Assembly: GCF_024713975.1 (NCBI RefSeq)
Contig: NC_091098.1
Coordinates: forward strand, 23,155,316-23,219,315
Direction: 5' to 3'
Length of the DNA: 64,000 bases
Source: Paralichthys olivaceus
Taxonomy: Eukaryota; Chordata; Actinopteri; Pleuronectiformes; Paralichthyidae
The notes below the pieces were generated by a model. The model made no database searches. It was given only the letters and a program-made list of their open reading frames with translations, and was not told where the DNA came from. This document shows, piece after piece, positions 48,024-64,000 of the stretch. Numbering within the stretch: the stretch's first letter is position 1; each line of letters starts with the position of its first letter. A program made the translations under genes and the position numbers.

Positions 48024-51000
48024 TCAAATCAAGGAAATCTGGCCGTAAGTTTCCAGGTCAACACGTTGAGCATCTCCAAATAGGAGGAAGACCACAAGAC
48101 CTGTGGTGTTCACCAAACTGATGAGGGAGAACACGGAGGCCCACGTCAGGGTGACCTCAATCAGGTAACCCGTCAAGGAGACCAGCACCACCCCTGTGAA
48201 ACACATAAGGACATTAGACATTTAAAATCAGTGCGGAGGTTTAACAATTAACTTGTGTCATTTCAGATAAATGTTATGTTTTGATATTTCCAGTAAATTG
48301 CAAACAATCAGTCCACATCTTGAATACGTACCCATAAAGGCACCCATCATATTCATAAAACCTGTTGCAGAAAAGGAATAAAGAATGAATGAACAAAAAG
48401 GACAAAAACGATTTTTAAAAACTATGACTATCACAGTTTTATGAATCTTAAATGTCGACAGCTACAAACTCACCGAAGAGAGCACCAGCACATGATGGAG
48501 CGAGGTCCTGTACGTTCACAGACACACCGCTGAAACACAAGGAAACAGGAGTCGTCTCAATTTACAGCACATTGAACAAGGATTCATCTCATTTACACCG
48601 AGCACGGTCTGTGGATGTAAAGCCTGAGAAATTAAACTTATTCTTCACAGATCACACATGAATGTAATGGTTATTGTAAAACCATCAATCTACCTTTCCC
48701 TGACTGGTGCCACCAGTTGTTATTTCTATTCTATCTTTCAGTTTTTGTATCTCTACAGCACAGTGAATAAAATGCTTAAATCAATTTGAGTTGTTGGGTA
48801 GGAAAGTATTGGTTTGTTGGCTTTGCTCTTTGGGAAAAAACAGATATTGGTTGATATATGAGCCAATATTAGTTTATTGCAGATACTGTATATTAATATC
48901 GGCGTATAGTTTGAACAATGAGCAATCACACATTGCAGGAGAGAAAGAACAATGTCATCATTGTGTATGACAACAATCTAAAAGAGCTTTAAATTCATTC
49001 AATCTAGTGATGTCTGTTATCGTTACCAGAATATGTTTCTAAAATCTTGTTAAAATGATGTTGCAGCAGTTTATTTAACACACGGTCAGAATCTGTTTCG
49101 TTTAACATACCAGCTGGTGAAGGTTGATAGACCCACAGCTGCAGAGACAAACATCACTGCAGTGGGGAATGATGTAAACGCTCCTCCCATCAGGATCATA
49201 ATAAACATACTCGATCCGCCCATGGCTAAGAGCTGAGGAGGGAGAAAGCAAGAGACGTGCATGTCAGGTATTTAAAGGCACGGCCCATGTGCACTCTAAA
49301 CCCAGGACAGGTATAATCATATTTGCATTTCATTTGTACTGAGAATAAACATGAAAATGATGATGTGACATTCGCAGGAATATGAACCAAACAAACATGT
49401 TCTGCTGATACAAGATAATTTCCTCATTGTGATATCAGTAATGTTTTATCTTATCTCTTGTCTCATCTTTTCTTATCTTAATTAAGATCAGTTCAGACAA
49501 AAACTTAATCCAAGTTTCTTATTCAGAACCTGTTTTGTTTTGTATGGTTAGTATAAGCATCATTATCCTGAAGAGTTTCAGTTTTGTTTTGTTTTGTAGA
49601 TTTACATATTACACTCATAGTGTCCTCTTTGCTGCTGTAACACAGACAATCGTCCTGTTGTGGGGCTAATAAAAGATCTTATCTTAAAATAAGTAAGTAT
49701 GTAAGTGAATCACAGTTTATATGCATCTTTCACCTCTGAGTTCTAAAGCTTGTCGTCACATGTTCGAAACCATGAGCAAAAATTCCATTAGAGAACTCTT
49801 AAGTAGCTTGTCAGGACAAAACTTTCTGTGCACTCACACTTTTCTATCTCTCTAGAAAACTCTGGACAAATGTACAATCACAACAGTTTGACCACACCTA
49901 CCTGCATTATCTTTCTCACAGATGATATACTATAACCTGCAGGGGGAGGGAAATAATTTGAGTATGATTTGATATTGTAACACATAATCAAAAAAAAATA
50001 ACGACAGCTGTTAAATACCATGATTGATGAGAAAATCTGAAATATATCCCCCACTAAAAGATGAGGGAATTGCAACAAGCCACGGAATTACATTATACGC
50101 CCAGTCCTGCAAGAAAAGGTGTAGATTAAAAAAAACAGTTTTCAAATGGAATTCAAAAAATGTCACTGACTCTGTCACTGTGGAATGTTTACATAATGCA
50201 GGGTGGAGAAAACATACTGGGGCATCTGGGAATGTTTCCTTGAAGTACATTGGCAGCCATGACAATAACGTGTTGGAAGTGCTAGCTATGCACATGTGAG
50301 CGAAGACCATGGACCTTAGAGAGACAAAGAAGCAGAGAGAAAGAGCGAGGGATGAGGTTAAGATGGCTGAAGCACTCATACAGTCGTGTGTTGGTGAATT
50401 GTGAAGGATTAAAGAACATAAGCCGTACCAGACTGGAGGCTTCTTAAGCAGATGCAGCAAGCGGGACGTGTTCCATTGCGAGTGAGGTCTCGGTCTATAG
50501 TGAGTGTTCAGTTGCTTGGGGATAACTTCATCTGAGACACAGAGTTCACATGGCATCATTCTGGGAAAGTGATTATATCAGTTTGAAACATGCATCAAAG
50601 ATGCCTGTACCAAATCACATGATAACCACTCTAAAGAACAACAACCTCATGGTGGCGCCACAGAAAAAGTCAGGGCTCAGCAAAGTATTTAACATTAATC
50701 CTGAATGTCTGTACAAAGTTTCATGTCAGTCAGTTCAATCATTATATTATTATATATATAAGTCTGGCACTCAATCAATGTTGATATTCAAGTCGACATG
50801 TTTTTGTACCTTTTAAAAAATACTGCCAAACAAGGAGTGCCCACAGTGAAGACAGGAAGCCAGTAAAGAAGAACATGCTTTGCCAGCCATACTTGTCCAG
50901 CATGATAGATCCCATTCCACCTGCCATTAGTGTTCTGAAGAGCAAAAGTACAACAGTTATGGCAGAAATATAGATTGTGTGTATATAAGTGTGTGTGTTT

Positions 51001-53545
51001 CTGTTATTGTGGACAAATTTCAGAATAAAGACCAGTTCTTTTTTTATTATTTTTTTATTTGAATGTTGAAAAGCAGATTTTTGGATCAGTGGGTGCAGTT
51101 TATGTATTTGAAGTCTTTGTAATGTCCCCAAAAGTGAACTGTGTGTGTGTGTGTGTGTGTGTCTAATATACCCAAGGTAAGTACCGCTGTGCATAGTGCT
51201 CATTAGAAAGGCTCGCTCTGCTTCCACGAAACGCTGAGAGCAAATGCTGGCCAGAGACGGAAAGAACACACCTGGAAGAAAATCACGAGATTGATGAGAT
51301 CTGATGCTTCAGTCGAGACCCCTTAAAAATCATTTATCAGTTTGTCCTTCTTCAAAAACAAATGACAAACATTACTTTCTACTCCAGCTTCTCAAACATG
51401 AGTCTCATATCAACGAAAACAGAATATCCTTGTTGGGGAAACACAAGTCACCTTGAAGACTGAGAAAATAAGCTGCACATTAATCATTACTTTCAGCCTT
51501 AATGGAATTAAATGTGCTTTTACAAAGAAGTAATAGATGGTTCACCTGCTCCATTTTTACTATACCCTGTGTTTCTTGGAGGAACCTTTAATCAAATGAA
51601 CTGTTTGACAATTTGGGAAAAATGCATATTCAACTTTGTCGAGTTTGATCGACTCTCATGTTTGTGTGTATGAAATGTGAAGAATACAAAGCCAGCAGCT
51701 AAGTTTTTATAGCATCAAATAACTAATTGAAAACAAACTTATCAGACAAATGAACACATACATTGGTGTCCAATCTCATAACATGGAGGAGGCAGGATTT
51801 ATGAACAGTTGCCAGCCACCAGTGGACGATCAATATGTTTTGGGCTTCACTGATGTGGAGCTGTCACGTGAGCCATCTTTATATACAGTGTCTGAGTGAG
51901 GCTAACAGATTCCCTGTTTTAACTGCCGGCTGGTTGCAGTTTTATTTGAGCATAAAGACACAAGAGTGCAATTCATCTTCTCATCCACTTTTGCATCACA
52001 AAGTGAACATTCATATTTCCCTAAAAATGTTGAACTACACAAGTGCTTATTTTCATATGGTAACTGGTGCAGTTCTCACCCTGAAGAAGACCCAGGAGGA
52101 ATCTGCCCAGGGTCATGAGAGCGAGGGTGTGAATGCCGAGCTGGGCCAGAAGAGGAGTAGCACCAGTGACCAGAGCCCACAGGCCTGTAGAGATGAAGAG
52201 GATGCGCTCTCCTCCCACTCTAAAACCACAACATTCACACAGTTCAACCATCAAACTCTAAACTCAACACACCAGAGGTCATAACTTAATTAATTATGGA
52301 GTCATGCATGTTCTACCAATTCAATGACTCACTTGTCACTGGCATGTCCCCCCAGGATCTGTGTGGTACAGTAGCCCCAGAAGAAACCACCCAGGACCAG
52401 CCCAGATTCGATCTTGCTCCAGTTGAAAGTGGCGGCCATCGACACGGCACAGATCGGCATGGCCATCCTGGCACAGTAGAGGAGGCAGGTGCCGACAAAC
52501 AGCACCAGCGTCCATCTTCGTGCCAAAGCTCTACAAAGGAAACGTTTATTCTTTGAAGGTCCAGTGTGTAAGATTTATGTGAAAGGGATCTAAGATGTAG
52601 AATAATCCTCATGATGTTTTCACCAGTTCGTTTCATCTAAATTGTATGAACTGTAGTTTTCTTTACCCCAGAAAAGGCCCTTTATATTTAAACACTTTAT
52701 ATTTACATCGAGGGGGCCCTCTCTACAGAGGGTGCCATGTTTTTTTACATTAGTCCAGACTGGACAAACACCTTTGGAGTTTTTATGACAACTGAAGCTA
52801 CCACAGGTTCTTTTTCATGTTTGAAAGGGGAGAGGGAGGTGAGGAGTGTTCAGCTGCAACATGAAATTTAAACACTAGATATCACTAAATTCTACACACT
52901 GTACCTTTAAGTTCATAATATGTCTGATGAAAGATCTGTGAGTTCAGCAGTGAATCGAGCTAAACGCCAACACGATGAGACGAATGAGAAGATACTACAA
53001 AACACTGATGACGTGTGCCAAGTGTCAGAAGACACAGTGACAAGTCAGGAGATCAACAAAGATAATATTTGTACAAGATATGATACTAGTCCATCCAGTG
53101 GTTCAGATATTTCAGTCTGGTGGCTCCTCAGAGTCATACCGCTGTAGCTCAAAAATGTTTGAATACATGTAAATCGAGTTGATTAATCATTTGGCTGATG
53201 TACAGACCAAATCCATTCACTTCACTTCAATCATGAGGCACAATAATAATCAGAACATTCACATTTGAGAAGCTGAAACTAGTGAATTTCTTCTCAACGC
53301 TTAATAAAATGATTTTTATAAAAATAGGTACAGACTGAATTCCTGATCATGTTTATAGCTGTGCATGCAGGTACAGCACATAGCAAGTTATCTAGTTTTT
53401 AGAAGATCTTAATGTCTTACCTCGGCCACAGGTTTGTGTTTACGGGATCATCTTCCATAGATTTTGTAATTGTACAAATCTTGTGTTCCAGTAGAGATAC
53501 AGTTTTGTCGTTCCAGCCGTCTCCTGATGTGTGTTTGTCAGCCAT
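48024..53545 (-). CDS. slc17a9: slc17a9, vesicular nucleotide transporter (VNUT), 13 coding exons
   Basis: Exons on the minus strand: 53545-53421, 52530-52333, 52219-52080, 51271-51172, 50934-50810, 50531-50429, 50314-50218, 50106-50019, 49936-49902, 49232-49111, 48529-48474, 48361-48332, 48193-48024; 462 aa (human 436). VNUT is a major-facilitator, SLC17-family transporter that loads ATP into secretory vesicles using membrane potential. Visible family motifs: CLLYCARMAMPICAVSM (TM1), GFFWGYCTTQILGGHASDK (TM2 and the following loop), GRFLLGLLQG with a conserved arginine, DKYGWQSMFFFTG, LLSWLPMYFKETFPD, NVIPWLVAIP, VSVNVQDLAPSCAG and GDAQRVDL near the end. The 41-residue N-terminus is cytosolic and not conserved. 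Exons 9 (35 nt) and 12 (30 nt) are microexons placed by phase and homology. Exon 4's donor GTATAT is followed 8 nt later by a CA tract. Four short repeat elements lie in or just below the gene. Confidence 0.95.
51140..51163. repeat. slc17a9: (GT)n tract next to the slc17a9 exon 4 donor
   Basis: On the slc17a9 (minus) strand a CA tract of about 24 bp begins 8 bp after the donor at 51171-51170. Confidence 0.9.
51600..51720 (+). mobile_element. Interspersed element family D, copy 2 (fragment)
   Basis: GACAATTTGGGAAAAATGC, CGACTCTCATGTTTGTGTG and AATACAAAGCCAGCAGCTAA align with the first part of the same family as 59579-59760. Located in slc17a9 intron 3 directly before a family A fragment. Confidence 0.45.
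51771..51893 (+). mobile_element. Inverted-repeat element family A, copy 4 (right half)
   Basis: Only the right half is present: AACATGGAGGAGGCAGGAT, TTGCCAGCCACCAGTGGACG and the terminal CCATCTTTATATACAGTGTC. It lies in slc17a9 intron 3. The left end is missing or too diverged to see. Confidence 0.65.
52556..52908 (-). mobile_element. Inverted-repeat element family B, copy 3, in slc17a9 intron 1
   Basis: Ends are AAGGTCCAGTGTGTAAGATT and AAATTCTACACACTGTACCT, identical to copy 2. It keeps an interior GGGGGCCCTCTCTACAGAGG stretch absent from copy 2, so it is the more complete copy. Its left boundary is only about 25 bp from the slc17a9 exon 2 acceptor. Confidence 0.8.
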
Positions 53546-55093
53546 TCAAAAAATACCAGTTTCCTCTGTGTTCGCTGTGCAACTCTCCTGCACTGCGTGT
53601 GTGAGCCCTATAGCTACACCTCACTTCCTCAAGCAGACAGGTCAAACAAGTCAAACTTGTTGGAACAAAACTCAAATGAGGATTAGCTGGTTCACCATGA
53701 CAGGGCCATGTTTAGCTTAGCTTGCCCTTTACCACCAGGTGTATGATCCAGTAGAAGTTGCAAACGTGCTGGCACACTACTCACAAAATGACAAACAGCT
53801 CTTTTATGGTTCACAAAAGTTTTGTTTATTTCAATAATTGTAAATCTGATCTTAAAAATGCTGAATAATAAAAGGGGTATGATCTCTCTGGGTTTTTGTG
53901 TTTGACAAATCCAAGATCTATAAAGACAATGCAACCTTAAAAGAAATTAAGGATGGACGGCTAGCAGCAAGTTTGTTTTTTGTTGTTTTATAAAAGTAAA
54001 TCAAATAAACAAAAGTAAACAAGCACAAGTGCCTTTCCCCATCGAATAAAAAACCAAAACACTCACATGCAGTAAAGTGAAAAACTGTTTTAAAAGTGGC
54101 AAAACTGACAGAAAGTACTTTGACCAACCAGTACACGTAAGAAATGTCAATATTTTTGATCATAGTTAACAATAATCAAAATCATTTTCAGTCCGACTGT
54201 TAACTTTAAACAAGAAAGCAGCCATAACAACTCCCTCATTCCTCACGCAGCAATGTGAACCCTGCCCACATCAGACAGGCAGACTATTCCACCCCACTTA
54301 TGTAAAACCAAACTGAAACATTTGGAGCAACCTGGGGGTGGAATGTGAAGTACACTCAGAAAGCTGCGGGGCTCAGGTCAGCACGAGAGTGTCTCATTCA
54401 GAACCTGTTCCAATTACTCTGATACACGTTTGGCCTCATATTTGTACAAGGTACTTCGTTCCACGGATACTGTGCTCATACAATCATCAGATTCTCAGGT
54501 GTAGGAAGCAACTGATTGATGTTAAAGCAAATTGCCAAACATCATACTTAACACAAATTTGTAAAATATTATATAAATTAAAAGTATATTACATCAATAA
54601 AGCTTTTTTTTTCATTTAATTAAAATTATTAACATTTTATGTATGAGATTTAGATTTTAATTTCATCTCAGCCTTAACATGTGTATATTAAAAAGGGTAA
54701 TTGTGTATCTGCTGTTTCAAGTTCACAAACCACAGTATTGACACCATCAACTCTCTTTCTGGGTAAATAATTGTTGGGGAAATAAATAATAATACTGACT
54801 TTAGAAGCTTTAGAAAGAAGAAATATAAAACAGCATTTTGAATTGTGTCGTCTCCGAGATCCGTCTGAAAATCCAGGATTAGTATTTAAACTAGATAATT
54901 TCTGTCACTTTGCAAATACAGCAATTTACAGTTTACACAATGAGTTTATAAGTCTTACGTCTCATGAATGCAACATGGAAAATAAAAACAATGTAGAATT
55001 AGTTTATACATATATGTTACCTGGTTGTCACACAGTCACTGACTGATCATAAATTAAGGAGACGTGGAAGATGGTTGTTCTTTTCCGTTACGT
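53546..55093. other. slc17a9 5' flank and gid8 3'UTR
   Basis: The two minus-strand genes are separated by 1.5 kb. The right part (about 53.8-55.09 kb) is AT-rich and non-coding and probably gid8 3'UTR; minus-strand AATAAA-type signals occur near 53827 and 54595. The slc17a9 promoter should lie just above 53545, but no clear core motif is visible. Confidence 0.45.
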
Positions 55094-58134
<3,041 letters not shown>

Positions 58135-58453
58135 CATTGGGACGCTGGAGGAGCAAGAAACCCAAAACGTGAGCAAGGCTGCCACGGCTCGGCCACAGGC
58201 TGCACCTGCACGAGCAGAGACGTTACAACCGGGTTACAACCCTGCACACACGGGTAACAACCACGCAACACGGACATTCAACACGGAAGCTGCACACGAC
58301 AATTCACAACAAAACCACAGACGCCAGATCCGCGCAGTTACGCAGCGTCTGGGTGCGTGTTAGTGTCACTAGTAATAATGTGGACGTGCTCCGGCGCTTC
58401 CAAAACAAACCCATTTCCTGTCAGTTAGCAGAAGGTGCACCGACTCGACTCAC

Positions 58454-58720
58454 CGTGCAGACACGAGGCCCGGGGACGGTGCTTCCTGCTCGGCGAGGGG
58501 AGACGGTGGTGAGGCGCCCGGTGCTCGGTGCTCGGTGCTGCTTCAGGCTCAGATTCACACCGGAGTCAACGGCGCCGACACAGCCGAGCTACTGGCGGCT
58601 AACGGACCCAGGCTAACGCTCCGAGCTAACTGACGTGGAAACCTCGCGAGAGTAACGTCCGGACGCGAGCTCTTGGGATTGGGTGGCGGCGTGACGTCAC
58701 GGTTGCCGAGGAAGCGAAGT
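58454..58720 (-). promoter_or_regulatory. gid8: gid8 CpG-island promoter and non-coding first exon
   Basis: On the minus strand a non-coding exon ends at 58454 with donor CACG|GTGAGTC, joining the acceptor beside 58144. Upstream are an exact palindromic CRE TGACGTCA (58692-58699), a CCAAT box in the minus orientation (about 58677-58682) and CTCGCGAGAG (58643-58652), which matches the TCTCGCGAGA core-promoter palindrome found in many vertebrate housekeeping promoters. The block is CpG-dense. Both palindromes are strand-symmetric, so some divergent transcription toward dnajc5 is possible. Confidence 0.75.
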
Positions 58721-58944
58721 GAACTAAATGAATGTGAAAAGTTTAAGTATTTAAATCTGTCAACAAATTCAATCAAACAACCGAAGGACGGATTTAAATA
58801 TTATAGAATAATGCAAGGAATTTTTTTTTAAACTAATGGACTCCATGCAACCTGCAGTAAATATTTAAATCAATATTTGGTGTGGCCACCATCTGTATTT
58901 TAAACTGCACCAGTTCTCCTCAGTTTATGAGAAAGATAGAGAGA

Positions 58945-58961
58945 GAGACAGACAGATAGAC

Positions 58962-59025
<64 letters not shown>

Positions 59026-59132
59026 GGATAGATAGATAGATAGATAGATGGATAGATAGATATATAGATAGATAGATAGATGGATAGATAGATAGATAGA
59101 TAGACAGATAGATAGATAGATAGATAGATAGA
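58945..59132. repeat. (GATA)n tetranucleotide microsatellite
   Basis: Nearly 190 bp of GATA with sparse GACA, GATG and TATA interruptions, in the gid8-dnajc5 divergent spacer. Confidence 0.95.
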
Positions 59133-59578
59133 TGGACACTTAGATAGGCGGATACAACACTGAGCTTTTTTTGCAGTTAGTTTGGATGGTGTGCATAATG
59201 CACACTAATCATCCATAGGTATTTGTAATTATTTAAGACTCTATAAAGACAGAGAAATACAATCCTGGATCCAAACCTTTGTCTGGATCTTCTCAGAAAT
59301 GTAATACAAGGCACATTTATTCATGTAACAAATTTCAAGGCAATTCAAAGTGCTTCACAGAAAATATAAAAGGCATCATGACAAATTGTAAAAGCAACAT
59401 AAGACAATACAAAAAACATTAAAATAGAATTAAAAAGATTCACCTACAGAATAAATGTCCCATCCCTCAATCCTTTCAGTTTAGTGTGACCGTGCTGACA
59501 AACAAACAAACCTATAGGTGACAACATGACCTTCTTTGCAGATGTAATAAAAACCTAAACAGATTGGACTCCCAACAT

Positions 59579-59760
59579 TTAAAGGTCTAGTTTGCATTTT
59601 GGGGAAATTCACTTAAACTAATTGCTTACTTGTGGAGAGTTGCATAAGAAGATCAATACAGTTCTCCTGAAGCTGGAGCCATCTGGCTGTTAGCCTAGCT
59701 TAGCATAAATGCTGGAAACAGAGGGAAACAATAGCCATGGACAAAGTAATCCAATAGATC
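59579..59760 (+). mobile_element. Interspersed element family D, copy 1
   Basis: Begins TTTAAAGGTCTAGTTTGC with ATTTTGGGGAAATTCACTT, then GGAGCCATCTGGCTGTTAGC, TAGCTTAGCATAAATGCTGG and AAACAGAGGGAAACAATAGC. These words recur widely in fish genomes in a non-autonomous DNA element; the right end is not clear here. Confidence 0.55.
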
Positions 59761-60057
59761 TGCAGCGGTATCGGCCTGTTGTGTTAGAAGACTCCAGCTC
59801 AGACGCAGAGACGGACACAAGAACTTTTACTTTAAGTCGGTTCAGTCACAGAAAAGTGCTTTTAAATAGGTCCTGATATTCAAACTGTAGCTTCTCCCCT
59901 AAGTTTTGGCTGAAGTGACATCACCACCATCTTCATCATCATAATCATCATCATCACTATCTTCATCTCCATCTTCATCAGGGAATCAGAGGCATTTCAA
60001 TCCTGTCTATATCCTGTGTATGACAGAATTGACAATAAAGTTGAGTTTGACTTGACT

Positions 60058-60069
60058 TCATCATCTTCC

Positions 60070-60122
<53 letters not shown>

Positions 60123-60262
60123 TTCATCTTGATTATCATCATCATCATTATCACTATGATCATTTTCATCATTATCTTGATCATCACCTTCATCTTCATC
60201 AGTCATCATCCCATCATCCCATCATCTTCAATTTCACCCTCATCATCATCATCTTCATCATC
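60058..60262. repeat. (ATC)n trinucleotide tract before the dnajc5 promoter
   Basis: A pure core of about 50 bp (60070-60122) with interrupted ATC/TTC units to 60262. A preceding GACAATAAAGTTGAGTTTGA (60029-60048) looks like a retrotransposon 3' tail. Ends just before the GC-rich dnajc5 first exon. Confidence 0.85.
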
Positions 60263-60269
60263 GCAGTCC

Positions 60270-60458
60270 GCCTGTGCACGCGCACGTCGGGTCTCCGTGG
60301 GGGTTGGGCAGGGGGCGGAGTCAGATCCGTGCTGCAGCTGTCCATGGTTGTGTGAAGCCTCAGAGGTTCTGTACTATGCGGCCATAGTCACTACAGCGTC
60401 AAAAACCACGAGCTGCAGGGATCCTTCGGTTTCACAGAGCACCGCAGAAGACTGAAAG
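60270..60458 (+). promoter_or_regulatory. dnajc5: Probable dnajc5 promoter and non-coding first exon
   Basis: A GC-rich stretch with a GC box (GGGGCGGAG near 60313) follows the ATC-repeat tract and ends in a strong donor, GAAAG|GTGAGCC, at 60458. The next acceptor on this strand that leads to coding sequence is GTGCCCAG at 61345-61352, just before the dnajc5 ATG. The structure fits a 5'UTR exon with an intron of about 0.9 kb. Confidence 0.6.
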
Positions 60459-61283
60459 GTGAGCCCGCTCCTGCACGTCCGCTTCTCTCCCTCCTCCTCG
60501 AGCCTCTGCCCCTTCACCTTGAAGATTAGTGCTGACGATCCATCCCTGGCTGCATCAACACCAGGCCAGGAAGCAAACCAACATGGATGCTGTGCGCTAT
60601 AGCCGAGCTGCTGCTGCTGATGATGCTGCTGCTGCTGCTCGCACAGAGATTACGCTGCTAGCATCGAACCCACTCACTCTAATCCCTCATATACACTCTT
60701 TACCACGGCAGTGTAGCGCAGATACATTTAACACCCTCTCGGCAGAACGGCCAGTTTGAGGGGAAAATGTTGAAATGCGCTTTAACAGGGCTTCACGTAC
60801 ACCGGTGGCCATTCATTCGAGTCAAGATGACACCCATTTGGATTCAGCAGGGTGGGTTTGTGGCTTTTTATTTGCAGCATCAGTTCGATAAAACCTCGCT
60901 CTCCTGCAGCAGCTCCGACTGTGTGGACGTCAGCTGCTGATTTACTGACACCAGCAGAGGCAGCTCCTGCCAACATGTCAGTAACTGTATAATCCTGCAG
61001 GACCCTTTACATCGTTTGTGCAATCACACTGAAAATCTGTGAGAATCAGATTCGTGCAGGGAAATTTAATTATTCCAGGATTTGCTCGTCTTTGCTCTTT
61101 GACTCCTTTTCCCTTAAATGTCACACAAAGCAGGATATATTTCCATGTGTCCATGTTCAGGACAGCGGTGTCTCACGGAAGCAGCTGTTGCCTGCAGCCA
61201 CACAGGCCTCACTTTAGTAAAAGGCCTGATTTTTTTTTAAAATCGGTGTATATGGTGATAAACAGGCGATTCTAACGACATAG

Positions 61284-64000
<2,717 letters not shown>

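Noticed and set aside
58900-59139. Long ORF of repeated SIYL residues on the minus strand
   Set aside because: It is the translation of the GATA microsatellite.
59978-60209. Poly-Met and poly-Asp ORFs on the minus strand
   Set aside because: Produced by the ATC trinucleotide repeat.
60589-60759. ORF starting MDAVRYSRAAAADDAAAAA
   Set aside because: Lies in the dnajc5 first intron, is driven by a GCT-repeat and has no splice link or family match.

Overview
The window is vertebrate nuclear DNA, almost certainly from a teleost fish. The reasons are intron-rich genes whose GT-AG exons join into proteins collinear with human orthologues, no bacterial-type operons, very long CA/GT microsatellites, many compact introns (84-100 bp), and repeat families typical of fish genomes (short inverted-repeat elements, a Tc1-like transposase fossil). 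Comparisons with human proteins are from memory, not from a search.

Eight protein-coding genes can be read. In order: samd10 (+, 3' part only, 3954-5277), uckl1 (+, 8823-14681), lime1 (-, 19784-25492), nkain4 (+, 33259-36695), ythdf1 (+, 38401-43221), slc17a9 (-, 48024-53545), gid8 (-, 55094-58134) and dnajc5 (+, 61373-62273). I assembled every CDS exon by exon; splice phases close in all of them, giving proteins of 532 (uckl1), 493 (lime1), 180 (nkain4), 616 (ythdf1), 462 (slc17a9), 228 (gid8) and 199 (dnajc5) residues. All eight lie in human 20q13.33, so this is a rearranged piece of that conserved block. Several members have partners on human 8q (LIME1/PAG1, NKAIN4/NKAIN3, YTHDF1/YTHDF3, DNAJC5/DNAJC5B), the known whole-genome-duplication paralogon.

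Layout: 1-3.9 kb is samd10 intron or upstream sequence. 4-5.3 kb holds the samd10 SAM-domain exons. 5.3-8.8 kb is intergenic, with an orphan promoter-like motif cluster near 6.58 kb. 8.8-14.7 kb is uckl1. 14.7-19.8 kb is repeat-rich flank and probable lime1 3'UTR. 19.8-25.6 kb is lime1, with a likely non-coding first exon near 31.4 kb. 33.2-37.1 kb is nkain4, 38.0-45 kb ythdf1, 48-53.6 kb slc17a9, 55-58.7 kb gid8 and 60.3-64 kb dnajc5. The genes do not form a single pathway. They cover nucleotide salvage, immune-receptor adaptor signalling, Na,K-ATPase interaction, m6A reading, vesicular ATP loading, the CTLH ubiquitin ligase and synaptic-vesicle chaperoning. slc17a9 and dnajc5 both act on secretory vesicles.

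No prokaryote-type system, CRISPR array, tRNA or rRNA gene was found, and I see no wholly new biological system. The best leads are structural: CA/GT tracts abutting splice sites in three genes, inverted-repeat elements that may supply a polyadenylation signal and a splice-acceptor environment, an in-frame 84-nt intron in dnajc5, a symmetric 45-nt ythdf1 exon that changes the C-terminus, and a fish LIME1 that combines LIME- and PAG-type features including a PDZ-type C-terminus.
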